64,000 nucleotides of DNA from Parvibaculaceae bacterium Mf 1.05b.01 (lineage in GTDB: Bacteria > Pseudomonadota > Alphaproteobacteria > Parvibaculales > Parvibaculaceae): the NCBI GenBank assembly GCA_000509225.1, contig BAOK01000001.1, positions 310,001 through 374,000 on the forward strand, in the 5' to 3' direction. The notes under the pieces are model-generated. The model saw only the letters and a list, made by a program, of their open reading frames with translations. It was not told the DNA's origin and made no database searches. Shown here piece by piece: positions 9,498 through 18,355 of this stretch (positions are counted from its first letter, which is position 1; each line of letters opens with the position of its first letter). The translations under genes and the position numbers were made by a program.

Positions 9498-10285
9498 GTG
9501 GGAAGATCGATTTTGATGCGAAAGCCGCCAAGGCGGTTGAGGCCATGTATCAAACGCCAGATGTTGTGGGACAGCGTATCGCGGTTCTGGAAGCGCTCGG
9601 CCTTGCTGCCTATGAGCGTGTATTAGACATCGGGTCTGGTCCCGGTCTGTTGGCCGAAGATGCAGCCAAGATGGTGGGTCCCGAAGGGCGCGTGCTGGGT
9701 GTGGATGTCAGCGATGCGATGGTCACCATGGCGCGGACCCGCTGTGCGGCGCTGCCGCAAGCTGAGTTCATTACGTGTGATGCCACGAAACTTGAGGCAG
9801 CTGATGGAAGCTTTGACGCGGCTGTTTCCACCCAGGTCTACGAATATGTGGATGATGTAGACAAGGCGCTGACAGAGTTGCATCGCGTCCTGAAACCCCA
9901 TGGACGGGCCGTTATCCTGGATACAGACTGGGACTCGATTGTCTGGCATGCCAGTGATGCAGAGCTGATGAAGCGGGTGCTTGCCTGCTGGGATGATCAT
10001 CTGGCAGACCCGCATTTGCCGTCTACGCTGGCGCGGCGGCTTAAGCGCGCTGGTTTTCAGGTGTCGCGCGTTGAGATTGTCCCAATGTTAAGTGTTGGCT
10101 TTCAGCCGCACTCATATGCGGCGGGTATCATGCGGGGCATACGGTCATTTGTGCGCGGGAATGCGGACAAGCATGGTCTCACTCAGGAAGATATTCAGCG
10201 CTGGTATGACGACCAGCTCCGTCTGGCAGAGCTGGGCGCCTTCTTTTTCAGCGTCAATCGCTACATGTTTGTGGCGATGAAGTAA
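9494..10285 (+). CDS. Class I SAM-dependent methyltransferase (UbiE/type 11)
   Basis: 263 residues. The SAM-binding Rossmann fold is evident: motif I VLDIGSGPGLLAEDAA, the acidic end of strand two (GVDVSDAMV), motif II around FDAAVSTQVYEYVDD, and the post-motif LHRVLKPHGRAVILDTDWDS. The C-terminal part (residues 165-263) likely binds substrate. The gene overlaps the PH-like protein gene by four bases, suggesting a membrane-linked substrate such as a lipid or quinone, but that is inference only. Confidence 0.9.
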   Translation: MSGKIDFDAKAAKAVEAMYQTPDVVGQRIAVLEALGLAAYERVLDIGSGPGLLAEDAAKMVGPEGRVLGVDVSDAMVTMARTRCAALPQAEFITCDATKLEAADGSFDAAVSTQVYEYVDDVDKALTELHRVLKPHGRAVILDTDWDSIVWHASDAELMKRVLACWDDHLADPHLPSTLARRLKRAGFQVSRVEIVPMLSVGFQPHSYAAGIMRGIRSFVRGNADKHGLTQEDIQRWYDDQLRLAELGAFFFSVNRYMFVAMK

Positions 10286-10292
10286 GGGTAGT

Positions 10293-10907
10293 TCACGCGC
10301 CGTAGCGGGCGAGGAAAGTCTCAACGGCGTTTTCAATAATGGCATCCTTGTTGGATGGCATTTTGAAGCTGGGATCAAACATAGCAGGCCAAACAAAGCT
10401 TTCCTTGACCATGCCACCGAACTGCATCGCTGATATTTTTGTATCGTGCGGTTTCAGAAATTTTCTCTCGACCAATTGGTCCAGATAGGCAACCAGATCC
10501 TTCGTGCGTTGATGTACGCCGCGTTTCAGAAAGTCTTTGCCAACTTCCGGAACGCCTGATGTTTCAGAAATTACCGCACGCATCAAAGCATTGATGCCAG
10601 ATCCAAATTGCTGATTCAGGTAATCGTTGGCAGCAATCGTCAGCGCTTCTTTTGCGCTGTTTGCTTCAGTGGCTGAGCTTTGCGGGATCCCGATGCCAGC
10701 ATATGAGGCTTCAATAATTGAGCTGAACAGCTCTTCTTTCGATCCGAAATGCTTGTAGAGGGTCGCGGTTGAAACGTCGGCTTTACGAGCTATCTCGGCC
10801 ATAGCCGCATGGGTAAAACCGTTGTCTTGAAATTCCGCACCTGCCGCTGCCATGATCGATTTTCTTTTCGATTCACTGACCCGACGTCGATAACCTTCCA
10901 GTCCCAT
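10293..10907 (-). CDS. TetR/AcrR-family regulator
   Basis: 204 residues. N-terminal helix-turn-helix is typical (IMAAAGAEFQDNGFTHAAMAEIARKADVSTATLYKHFGSKEELF, residues about 18-61). The C-terminal ligand domain (NDYLNQQFGSGINALMRAVISET) resembles the AcrR C-terminal type. It is convergent with the methyltransferase (7 bases) and upstream of it is a 393-base gap before the sortase gene, so its target is not obvious. The gene and its upstream region are visibly more AT-rich than neighbours, a weak hint of separate origin. Confidence 0.92.
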   Translation of the reverse strand: MGLEGYRRRVSESKRKSIMAAAGAEFQDNGFTHAAMAEIARKADVSTATLYKHFGSKEELFSSIIEASYAGIGIPQSSATEANSAKEALTIAANDYLNQQFGSGINALMRAVISETSGVPEVGKDFLKRGVHQRTKDLVAYLDQLVERKFLKPHDTKISAMQFGGMVKESFVWPAMFDPSFKMPSNKDAIIENAVETFLARYGA

Positions 10908-11300
10908 ATTAAGAACTCCTCACAAAAACTCGTGTCCCCCTTGGGCAAAACCGGCCTTCTGGAATGCCCCATTTTTACACCATCTTTTTGTCATGGAAAT
11001 CGCGTTCAATGCAAGCATGAACTGTTTGCGATGTGAATAATACTGGTGGTTTCTTTCATAAGTCTTTGAGGTAATTGATGATTTCTGGATAAAATGTCCT
11101 ATCAATGAAAGGGGATTTCACTTATCTCGAAGCCATCGGACCGCATCCGGCCACCTTTTATATTTAGGAGTTTTGTTAAATGTTGTTCGCGGTGTCGGTC
11201 ATTGGGAGACGTTGACGCAGGGAAAACCGGCACTAAGTATCTAGTTCTAAAGTTTTGTCTTTCCAAAATGGAAAATTGAGCTGATTCGGCGCCGCTGGTC
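10908..11300. other. 393-base intergenic region, AT-rich
   Basis: Promoter region of the TetR gene on its left and the 3-prime flank of the sortase gene on its right. An AGGAG followed by ATG near 11179 opens only an 11-codon frame. I see no convincing gene, tRNA or strong terminator. Confidence 0.5.
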
Positions 11301-11885
11301 CTAAATGAGGTCTTCCTCAGCCGTGGCAAAGACCACATATCTGAGCGGCCCTTGTTCGGTTGTGTTGAAGGGAAAGCAGGTGACAAGGGCTAGGCGTTTT
11401 CCGGGTTCACGCGGGTCAATGCCCGAGGCGTCGGCACGGACGATTTTTACGTCGTCGACAATATAGGTATGGCTTTCACCATCCTGTGCTTCCAGTTCCA
11501 CTGCATCACCGATCTGCATGTCCTTCAGGAACTCAAAATGTGTGTCGCGGTGGGCGGCGATGACGCTGGTGCCCTGTGTGCCTGGTTCCGCACTGTTTGA
11601 GAGATGTCCGGGGCCAAAGGCCAAAGCCTCGCCGCTCGCACCGGCCAGCACGATGGCTGTTCCTTTGACGCGGGGCGCTGTCACCCGTGCGACTGGCCAC
11701 GTGTCCGCCCATTCCCAGGCCTTTACGGGTTTGCCTGATTGTTTGGTTTCGTCCCAGGCATTTTCCAGCAGGGTCTGGGCGAGTTCGGCTTTGGCGTCCA
11801 TGTAAAGACCTTGGCCCAGCTGCCAACCGCCAAGAGCGGTGAGGCCCAAGGCGGCGGCAAGCAGGAAGAACGGCGTGGTACGCAT
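11301..11885 (-). CDS. Class GN sortase (transpeptidase)
   Basis: A 194-residue sortase anchored by an N-terminal helix (FFLLAAALGLTALGGWQLG). The catalytic triad is in place: His in AAHRDTHF (about H112), Cys in LVTCFPFN (about C170), and Arg in GPLRYVVF (about R182). Class GN sortases of Gram-negative bacteria act on one neighbouring substrate with a vWA domain, and that substrate gene lies directly upstream. The chosen ATG overlaps its stop codon (TGATG), with GGAG six bases before; an in-frame ATG at 11897 is the alternative. The enzyme would cleave the LPQTA site and link the protein to a still uncertain envelope acceptor. Confidence 0.93.
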   Translation of the reverse strand: MRTTPFFLLAAALGLTALGGWQLGQGLYMDAKAELAQTLLENAWDETKQSGKPVKAWEWADTWPVARVTAPRVKGTAIVLAGASGEALAFGPGHLSNSAEPGTQGTSVIAAHRDTHFEFLKDMQIGDAVELEAQDGESHTYIVDDVKIVRADASGIDPREPGKRLALVTCFPFNTTEQGPLRYVVFATAEEDLI

Positions 11886-14158
11886 CACCATCTCCACTTG
11901 AAAGAGGGGCTCCGCTCAAATGGAGAGCCATTATTGGTCTGCTTCATCCACAAGAACCAACCCGCGAGCAGGGAGAGTGCCAGAAGAAGCATCATGATCC
12001 CCTGTGCAATAAGGGCTGGTGCCTCACTCGCCGTTTGGGGGAGGGCGATGCCTTGAGTCTGACTGGCGTCAGCCATCATCATGGGCGCGGGTGCTGCGGC
12101 CAGCATGGAGCGCATGGCTCCTGCCCGCGCACGTTGCATGACGGGCGCAGCGGCATCAGGCTCGCCGAAGACCTTCTCAAACTCCCAGCCTGCCGGCAGG
12201 TTGAGCGGCACTTCTGTTTCTGTGAGCTCTTCGTCTGCGGGCCGAGCCGGCGTTTTGTCCACTGCGACCAGGCTTGTGAGACGGCTCACCAGATGATGGG
12301 CGAGAGCAACCTCTGTGATTTCCTTGTCAAACGCATCCCAATCGCCGCCCATGGTGCGGGCCGCCTCCAGGGAAGCGATTTTACGTCTTGCCCAAAGCTG
12401 GGAGACGCCAGCGCGGTTTGGCGCTTCGTCCGAAATTTCCATATCGATGGCCCAGACATCGTCGCCGGTTTTGCCCGTGAGCCGCAGTGTACCTTCGGTC
12501 CCATCAGTGACTTTTGCGGAGAGCACGATGGGCTCACCGCGATAAAGGTCAGGCAGCGGTGTCGGCCAGGCTTCCGCCTCAACACCATCCGGCCAAACAA
12601 GTCGTAGATCTGTCATGGCAGGGTTTTCTAGCTTCAGGAACAGTTCCTTCATGCGCTCGGCAATTTGCGTTTCCGACCCGATATGGGTGAATGCGCCCCG
12701 GCCCATTTCTGCGGCCCGTGTCATGAAGTAGCTGTTGGGGGCTGAGCCGATGCCCACAGGGAAGAGGCGGGAGCGACCTGCCTGGTCGACAATGGCCTCG
12801 AACAATTGTTGTTCGTTGCCGATGGCGCCGTCGGTCAGGAAGATGACCTGACGCAACCGGGACGTATCGTTTAGTGGATCGTTGAGCGCGGCCTGAAGGG
12901 CAGGCAGCATTTCCGTGCCGCCGTCAGCTTCCAGAGAGCGGACAAAGCGTCGTGCAACGTTGAGGTTCTCTCTATCGGCGCGGATGGATTGGTCGAACAG
13001 AACTTCGTGGGTGTCGTCAAAGCGCACCACGTTGAACGTGTCGGTTGGCTTCAGACGGTCGAGGGCTTTCAAGAGACTCTCTTTTGCCTGGGGCATGCTC
13101 TCTCCTGCCATAGAGCCTGAATTGTCGATGACAAAGATGACTTCGCGGGCAGGGGCTGTCTCGACTTCTTCACCGTAAGGAGGGGTCACCATCAGGAGCA
13201 GGTAATCTTCGCCCTTCCAGCTTTCTCGAAAGAGTGCAGCGGTGGGCTCAGAGCCTTCTTCTGGTGTCCAGGTGAGTTCGAAGTCACGATCAGCGGGCAC
13301 GTTGCCCTCTTTGAGAGTGAGCGTGGCATTGCGCTCTCCGCGTTCAATACGGACTTCATGATGGTGGCTGACAATCCGGTCGATGGGGAAGCCTGCGTCG
13401 AGGGACAGTGTCAGTGTGACCGGGTTGATCGGTCCTTCGTCGGGATGCTGAACCGGTGGCTCGATACGGTCGCGATCTGGTACAGGATCAATCACACCCC
13501 ACCCATTGCGATTGTCGATGTCGACGGTATGCACGATTGTCGGCTGCGGGTTGTAACGGGGCGCGACGACCATTGGAAAGCGCAGAGAGAATGTGTTGTT
13601 CGATTGGCGGATGGTCTCCTGATATTCGATCTGGATGATGACCGTTTCGCCAGGACCAATATTTGCGACTGAATTGGTAAAAAGGTTGGGGCGTTCTTGT
13701 TCGACCAGGCTCGCACGTTGGCCCGCATCTCGCGCTTCTTCATAAATACGACGCGCTTCGACCTTCTCTTTGATCTCGCCTTCAATGACTTTGTCGCCGA
13801 TCACCATCTTAAGCGTGTCGACGGCGGCATCTTCAGGGAGTGGAAAGACGTAGATGCCTTCTACCCATCCCTCACCTGGGTTTTCAAACCTTTGGGTGAC
13901 ACGGGTGCGCCCTGTGGGACCAGTAACCTGGATGTCGACGTCTGTCGCGAGAATGGGGGCTTCAATGAATTTGCCGGGCTCTTTGCCTTTCAGCAGAAGT
14001 GCGCCTCGCTGCATGTCATTCGGGCTCACATACGAAATGTCGCCCCCGCTGTTGGCTTGGGCGCCAACAATACTCAATACCAGACAGACAAGGATGAGAG
14101 GGAGGAGGGAGAAGAGCCGGACGAGTTGTCGGTCGGTGCTGAGTGTGTGAGTGGCCAT
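11885..14158 (-). CDS. Marine proteobacterial sortase target protein (VIT and vWA domains, LPQTA sorting signal)
   Basis: 757 residues. Signal peptide (hydrophobic 15-35 ending AQA-NS), a VIT domain (about 60-200, with TQRFENPGEGWVEGIYVFPLPEDAAVD), then a von Willebrand A domain with an intact MIDAS (VIFVIDNSGSMAGES, DxSxS). Near the C-terminus LPQTA (706-710) precedes a hydrophobic helix and a short basic tail, a textbook sorting signal. The basic tail is followed by unusually aromatic FKWRW. The gene is coupled to the sortase by a TGATG junction. Family members are the sole substrates of class GN sortases; their physiological role is not established. Confidence 0.95.
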   Translation of the reverse strand: MATHTLSTDRQLVRLFSLLPLILVCLVLSIVGAQANSGGDISYVSPNDMQRGALLLKGKEPGKFIEAPILATDVDIQVTGPTGRTRVTQRFENPGEGWVEGIYVFPLPEDAAVDTLKMVIGDKVIEGEIKEKVEARRIYEEARDAGQRASLVEQERPNLFTNSVANIGPGETVIIQIEYQETIRQSNNTFSLRFPMVVAPRYNPQPTIVHTVDIDNRNGWGVIDPVPDRDRIEPPVQHPDEGPINPVTLTLSLDAGFPIDRIVSHHHEVRIERGERNATLTLKEGNVPADRDFELTWTPEEGSEPTAALFRESWKGEDYLLLMVTPPYGEEVETAPAREVIFVIDNSGSMAGESMPQAKESLLKALDRLKPTDTFNVVRFDDTHEVLFDQSIRADRENLNVARRFVRSLEADGGTEMLPALQAALNDPLNDTSRLRQVIFLTDGAIGNEQQLFEAIVDQAGRSRLFPVGIGSAPNSYFMTRAAEMGRGAFTHIGSETQIAERMKELFLKLENPAMTDLRLVWPDGVEAEAWPTPLPDLYRGEPIVLSAKVTDGTEGTLRLTGKTGDDVWAIDMEISDEAPNRAGVSQLWARRKIASLEAARTMGGDWDAFDKEITEVALAHHLVSRLTSLVAVDKTPARPADEELTETEVPLNLPAGWEFEKVFGEPDAAAPVMQRARAGAMRSMLAAAPAPMMMADASQTQGIALPQTASEAPALIAQGIMMLLLALSLLAGWFLWMKQTNNGSPFERSPSFKWRW

Positions 14159-14190
14159 GTTGATCCCCTAATGGCAGCGTTTTTGTTGGC

Positions 14191-14269
14191 GCGTTTCCGG
14201 ACGGAAAAGTAGAGCCACGTTCGGTCTTGCCTTGAACCTGTGGCGGCTGCGACCTCACCCTGGAAACGC
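14191..14269. repeat. Imperfect palindromic repeat element
   Basis: Outer arms GCGTTTCC (14191-14198) and GGAAACGC (14262-14269) pair perfectly, and inner GCCAC/GTGGC arms also pair. The ends resemble those of the element at 19456-19498 (GCGTTTTC/GAAAACGC), suggesting one family of dispersed hairpin repeats. It sits upstream of the sortase-target gene and could fold in its leader. Confidence 0.5.
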
Positions 14270-14383
14270 TCTAGTCGGTAGACTGACGTTTTAGGGGTGC
14301 AATGGGGCGACATGTCAGTCGCTTTGTGCCGGGGCAAGGGTTATTTTAAGGCGAGAATGTGATCGCCCAATGAGTGTCCCGCC

Positions 14384-15256
14384 TTAGTTGCGAACCGCGG
14401 CTACGATCGCAGCGCCGATCTCTGCAATGGCTTCATTTCTCTCCGCAAAATTCGCCTCACTCTCAGCCATGTAGATGCTGATCACAATGGGCTTCTCTGC
14501 TGTGGGCCATATGATGGCGATAATGGAGCGGGCGCCATGGCCTCCAGCACCTGTCTTGTCCGCAATGCGCCAGCCTTCTGGGAGGGCTGAGCGCAAGAGC
14601 GCGTCAGCGACCTTGTCGTTTTCCATCCAGGTGGTGAGCTGTTCGCGGGAGCTGTTAGAGAGGGTGGGTCCCAAGAGGAGGTGGCTGAGCGATGTTGTAG
14701 CAGCGCTGGGTGTTGTGGTGTCGCGCCTGTCGCCAGGTGTGCCTTCGTTCAGGTCAGTCTCCCAGCGATCGAGACGCGTGGTGTCATCCCCTATGGAGCG
14801 CATATAGTCGGTGAATGCCTTGGGGCCGCCGAGGCTCTCAAGAATGAGATTGCCCGCTGTGTTGTCGCTTAGGGTAATGGTGGCTTCGCAAAGTTCAGCG
14901 ATGGTCATGCCAACGGTGTTCACCCGAGTCTCAGTGACGGGTGAATAGGTAACGAGATCTTCTTCCGTAATATCGATGACACGGTGGAGCCGCTCTGATC
15001 CGTTTTCAATGCGGGAAAGGATGGCTGCGCAAGCAAAGGGCTTGAAGGTACTGGATATGGGGAAACGCTCGTCACTGCGATATACCCAGCGCTGGTCTGA
15101 GCCCGTGTCATGAACAGAGATGCCGACACGACCGCCCAATCTGCTTTCAATGGTGCGGACGGTTTCGAGAATGGTGTCATCCATCGCCAGTGCAGGCATC
15201 GTGACCCCTGTCAGGTTGATTACGAGTGCGCCAAGAAATTTTGAGATCGAATGCAA
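14384..15256 (-). CDS. Class A serine beta-lactamase
   Basis: 290 residues with an N-terminal signal peptide (cleavage likely after PALA, residue 24). All class A motifs are present: S69-T-F-K72 (SxxK), S130-D-N132, a WETDLNEG omega-loop glutamate, and KTGAGG after ADK. It would hydrolyse beta-lactams in the periplasm; substrate range cannot be deduced. There is no adjacent AmpR-like regulator, and flanking genes (sortase system, GST) are unrelated, so it looks like a chromosomal, independently transcribed resistance determinant. No mobile element is visible nearby. Confidence 0.95.
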   Translation of the reverse strand: MHSISKFLGALVINLTGVTMPALAMDDTILETVRTIESRLGGRVGISVHDTGSDQRWVYRSDERFPISSTFKPFACAAILSRIENGSERLHRVIDITEEDLVTYSPVTETRVNTVGMTIAELCEATITLSDNTAGNLILESLGGPKAFTDYMRSIGDDTTRLDRWETDLNEGTPGDRRDTTTPSAATTSLSHLLLGPTLSNSSREQLTTWMENDKVADALLRSALPEGWRIADKTGAGGHGARSIIAIIWPTAEKPIVISIYMAESEANFAERNEAIAEIGAAIVAAVRN

Positions 15257-15287
15257 TCTGATGTCCCCTTTGCGTCAGAAGGGGCTG

Positions 15288-15887
15288 TTACATCATTGGA
15301 ATATGGCCTGATTGCGATGAAACTTTGTCAATCCAGGTGCGCACATGAGGATAAGCATCGAGCGAAAAACCACCTTGGTCTGACACGTGGGTATAGGCAT
15401 AGAGGGCGATGTCAGCGATGGAGTAGGCCTTGCCTGCAAAGAACTCATTTTCTGATAAATGACGCTCCATGACACCGAGCGCCTGATAGCCACGATCATG
15501 CCATTCCGGGAACATGTGTCTTTTTTCTTTTTCGCCACCGGGCTGGATCGACTTCCAGAAGCGCGCGACGGCGATATAGGGCTCGTGGCTATATTGTTCG
15601 AAGAACATCCATTGCAGGGTCTGCGCGCGGATCAATCGATCCTCTGAGAGCAGCGGGGAGCCTTCTGCCAGGTAGAACATGGCTGCATTGGACTCGGGAA
15701 GACAGGTGCCGTCGTCCAGTTCCAGCGTGGGGACACGGCCGTTCGGGTTCTTTTTAAGAAACTCTTCTGTCCGGCTCTCACCTTTCAGAATGTCGACCGG
15801 AACGAGTTCCAGTTCTTGACCGACCTGCGCTGCGCAGAGTCTGATTTTGTAACAATTGCCGCTGTCGGCCATGTTGTAGAGACGCAT
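15288..15887 (-). CDS. Glutathione S-transferase family protein
   Basis: 199 residues. N-terminal thioredoxin-fold part (MRLYNMADSGNCYKIRL; NPNGRVPTLELDDGTCLPESNAAMFYLA) gives the cis-proline and the glutathione gamma-glutamyl-binding ES motif. The C-terminal helical domain ends with FAGKAYSIADIALYAY and YPHVRTWIDK, classic for bacterial GSTs. The start at 15887 is chosen because AGGAGA lies ten bases upstream; a longer frame would run into the MocR gene. Both are on the same strand, 16 bases apart, so they may form an operon. Confidence 0.92.
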   Translation of the reverse strand: MRLYNMADSGNCYKIRLCAAQVGQELELVPVDILKGESRTEEFLKKNPNGRVPTLELDDGTCLPESNAAMFYLAEGSPLLSEDRLIRAQTLQWMFFEQYSHEPYIAVARFWKSIQPGGEKEKRHMFPEWHDRGYQALGVMERHLSENEFFAGKAYSIADIALYAYTHVSDQGGFSLDAYPHVRTWIDKVSSQSGHIPMM

Positions 15888-15903
15888 ATATTTACTCTTC
15901 TCC

Positions 15904-17394
15904 TTAGAAACCGGCATCGGACATGGCGCGGCCGAGTTTCTTGGCAGCGCGGTCAATGTCGCTTTCCAGCACACCCGCATAGCCCAGATAGAGGCCGCGT
16001 TTCGGCGCATCTTTCAGGTAGTAGCCCGACAGCGGTGTTGTGAAGACACGCGCGGCGTTCACCGCTTCTGCCGCTTTCACGTCATCTGCATCATTGCTGA
16101 GATAGGCTGCGAGCTGCATGCCGCCTTCAAGTTTGGGCACGATAAACATATCACCCGTCTCGCGCTTCAGAGCGTTGATCAGATGTTGCTGACGTCCGGC
16201 ATAGAGCGTGCGCATGCGGCGAATGTGGGCGGTGAAGTGGCCATCATCCATAAAGTCGGCGAGCGCTGCCTGAATGGCAGGTGCCGGGCTTTGGCCGGTC
16301 ATGCGAATGGCGTTGGTGAAGGCGTCGATCAGGCTGTCAGGTACCACGAGATAGCCGACACGAAGTGCCGGGAACAGGGTCTTTGCGAAGGTGCCCATAT
16401 AGATGACACCGCCAGTACCATCGAGCCCCTGAAGCGCGGCCAATGGTCGGCCTGTGTAGCGATACTCGCTGTCATAGTCATCTTCGAGGATCCAGGCGCC
16501 GGTCTCCTTCGCCCGTTCCAGTAGTGCCAGGCGGCGGTTGAGGCTCATGGTGACGCCAAGCGGGAACTGGTAGGAGGGCGACACATAAATGAGTTTCGGA
16601 TCTTTTGTGCCATCGGGCAGGGCGTCCGGGTTCATGCCTTCTTTGTCGACCGGCACGGGGATGAGATTGGCCCCAGCACTTTGCAACGCGCCGCGCGCGC
16701 CGAGATAGCCCGGGTCTTCAATCCAGACAGGGTCGCCCGGGTCCAGCGTCATGCGTGCGGCAAGGTCGAGGGCGGCTTGCGCACCAGCGGTGACGATCAC
16801 ATTGTCCGGTCCGCACACGACACCCCGCGCGGCACCCAGATAGGCAGCAATGGCTTCGCGCAGAGCCGGGAAGCCAGGGCCGAACTGATAATCATAGAGG
16901 CGGGACTGGGGTTGGCGGGCGCGCCGGGCGAGCAATCGGGCCCAGGTGTCACGGGGAAAGGAGTCCATGGCCGGCAGACCGTGCTGAAAGGGGAGGGCGG
17001 CGAGTTTTTCGTAGCGGGGACTGGCGCGCTTGATGGCGATGGTGGCTTCACCGCGATTGGAGAGATGGCGCCGTGGGTCTTGCTGGCGGTTTTGTGTTTC
17101 GCCACGACCAACTTCCAACACTGTCTCGGGGGGCAAGGCCGCCACTTCGGTTCCTGCCCCGGTCCGTGAGAGCACGTAGCCTTCCGCCGCCAATTGTTCG
17201 TAGGCGGCGACAACAGTGTTTCTGCCGAGTGCCAGATCGTTCGCAAGCGCGCGGCTCGATGGCAGGCGTTGGCCTGCGGTCAGGCGCCCGTCCAGGATCG
17301 CCAGGCGCAGGCTTTCATAGAGCTGCCATTGCAGCGGTCGGTCGCCATTGCGGTCGAGATTGATCGGTTCAACCAGTGCGATGGATTGCCCCAT
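15904..17394 (-). CDS. MocR/PdxR-type regulator (GntR HTH fused to aminotransferase fold)
   Basis: 496 residues. Residues about 15-85 form a winged helix of the GntR type (LRLAILDGRLTAGQRLPSSRALANDLALGRNTVVAAYEQLAAEGYV). The rest is a fold-type I aminotransferase domain that retains the PLP lysine context (GTFAKTLFPALRVGYLVVP) and the WIEDPGY/DDYDSEYR signatures. Such regulators sense PLP or an amino compound Schiff base. GAGGAGAGGACAA precedes the start at 17394. It is divergent from the DUF1272/split-barrel operon; TTGG-NN-CTGA direct repeats lie between them. Confidence 0.94.
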   Translation of the reverse strand: MGQSIALVEPINLDRNGDRPLQWQLYESLRLAILDGRLTAGQRLPSSRALANDLALGRNTVVAAYEQLAAEGYVLSRTGAGTEVAALPPETVLEVGRGETQNRQQDPRRHLSNRGEATIAIKRASPRYEKLAALPFQHGLPAMDSFPRDTWARLLARRARQPQSRLYDYQFGPGFPALREAIAAYLGAARGVVCGPDNVIVTAGAQAALDLAARMTLDPGDPVWIEDPGYLGARGALQSAGANLIPVPVDKEGMNPDALPDGTKDPKLIYVSPSYQFPLGVTMSLNRRLALLERAKETGAWILEDDYDSEYRYTGRPLAALQGLDGTGGVIYMGTFAKTLFPALRVGYLVVPDSLIDAFTNAIRMTGQSPAPAIQAALADFMDDGHFTAHIRRMRTLYAGRQQHLINALKRETGDMFIVPKLEGGMQLAAYLSNDADDVKAAEAVNAARVFTTPLSGYYLKDAPKRGLYLGYAGVLESDIDRAAKKLGRAMSDAGF

Positions 17395-17419
17395 TTGTCC
17401 TCTCCTCAGGTCCAAATCG

Positions 17420-17458
17420 ATTGGTCCTGAATATAATCACAAATTGGGTCTGATTTAG
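17420..17458. promoter_or_regulatory. Candidate MocR operator: two direct repeats
   Basis: ATTGGTCCTGAATATA (17420-17435) and ATTGGGTCTGATTTAG (17443-17458) are direct repeats with a 23-base period, roughly two helical turns. Direct repeats so spaced are typical of MocR/PdxR/TauR binding regions. They lie between the divergent regulator and the DUF1272 gene. Assignment is inference from position and pattern. Confidence 0.45.
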
Positions 17459-17517
17459 GAGCCAATGTTTCGGCATGGTGGGGCCAATTCGCCAGACACG
17501 AGGAAGGACCATTCATA

Positions 17518-17694
17518 TTGGATATGAAGGAAAACTGCGAAAAATGTGAGGCGCCAACGCCAAAATCAGGTGAGGCCTGCATTTGCAGCTTCGAATGCAC
17601 CTTCTGTGTGCCCTGTTCAGACGACATGGACCGGGTCTGCCCCAATTGCGGCGGGGAACTCACGCCCCGGCCGAAAAGGACGCTCGATGTCTGA
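17518..17694 (+). CDS. DUF1272 small zinc-ribbon-like protein
   Basis: A 56-58 residue cysteine-rich protein. It reads MKENCEKCEAPTP, then ACICSFECTFCVPCSDD, then VCPNCGGELTPRPKR: four cysteine pairs in the order characteristic of DUF1272, likely binding zinc. Either TTG at 17518 (AGGAAGG ten bases upstream) or ATG at 17524 is the start; the TTG fits spacing better. Its end overlaps the start of the next gene (ATGTCTGA), showing coupling with the split-barrel protein. No function is known for the family. Confidence 0.88.
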   Translation: MDMKENCEKCEAPTPKSGEACICSFECTFCVPCSDDMDRVCPNCGGELTPRPKRTLDV

Positions 17695-18346
17695 GGTTTA
17701 CCCAACAGAGAAGCCTTATCGGGTACGGCGGACACCGGACCGGGCGCATTATGACAAAGAGACCGTGCACGGAATTCTCGATGAGGGTCTTGTCGCCCAT
17801 GTTGGCTATGTCGGTGACAAAGGCGAGCCGCATGTGATCCCGATTTTCTATGCGCGGCGCGGCGACGAGCTCTTGTTCCATGCGTCGTCCAAAAGCGGGT
17901 TGGGGCTTGCCGCAAAGAAGGGCGTGAGCATGTGCGCGACGGTCACGCTCATCGACTCAATCGTCTATGCGCGCTCTGGCTTTCATCACTCCATGAAGTT
18001 CCGCTCTGTTGCCGCACATGGTCCCACGGAGCTTCTGACCGGCGATGACAAGCTTTCGGCGCTTGATTTTATGGTCGACCGGTTGGAGCCGGGACGGGCG
18101 GCGCATTTGCGGCCGATGAATATCCAAGAGATCAAGGCGACCCATGTGGTGCGGCTGATGCTGGATCAGGTGACTGCCAAGGTGAGTGTCGGCGATGCGC
18201 CCAATGAAGAACCAGAAGATCTCAGCTGGCCAGTCTGGGCAGGCATTGTTCCCGTCGACACGGTTTATGGCGTGCCGCGGCAGCATGATCCGTCGGTCAG
18301 CGATGCCGGACGGCCAGCCCTTGCGGGCCCCATGTTCAGGAAATAG
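17687..18346 (+). CDS. Pyridoxamine 5-prime-phosphate oxidase-related (split beta-barrel) protein
   Basis: 219 residues. The flavin-binding split-barrel core is visible from about residue 30 (HGILDEGLVAHVGYV, PHVIPIFYARRGDELLFHASSKSG, SVAAHGPTELLTGDDK) and is followed by a substrate-side region with a WAGIVPVDTVYG string common in this family of FMN-binding PNPOx-like proteins. The gene overlaps the DUF1272 stop by eight bases and is followed by a small membrane protein and a PaiB homologue. It is probably a flavin-dependent reductase or nitroreductase-like enzyme; the direct substrate is unknown. Confidence 0.85.
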   Translation: MSEVYPTEKPYRVRRTPDRAHYDKETVHGILDEGLVAHVGYVGDKGEPHVIPIFYARRGDELLFHASSKSGLGLAAKKGVSMCATVTLIDSIVYARSGFHHSMKFRSVAAHGPTELLTGDDKLSALDFMVDRLEPGRAAHLRPMNIQEIKATHVVRLMLDQVTAKVSVGDAPNEEPEDLSWPVWAGIVPVDTVYGVPRQHDPSVSDAGRPALAGPMFRK

Positions 18347-18355
18347 GAGAGAGAC

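Noticed and set aside
11102-11386. 94-codon minus-strand frame near the sortase
   Set aside because: It overlaps the sortase coding region in another frame and has no recognisable content.
14384-15256. Beta-lactamase as a mobile resistance gene
   Set aside because: No transposase, integron or inverted terminal repeats are seen nearby, and base composition is like its neighbours.
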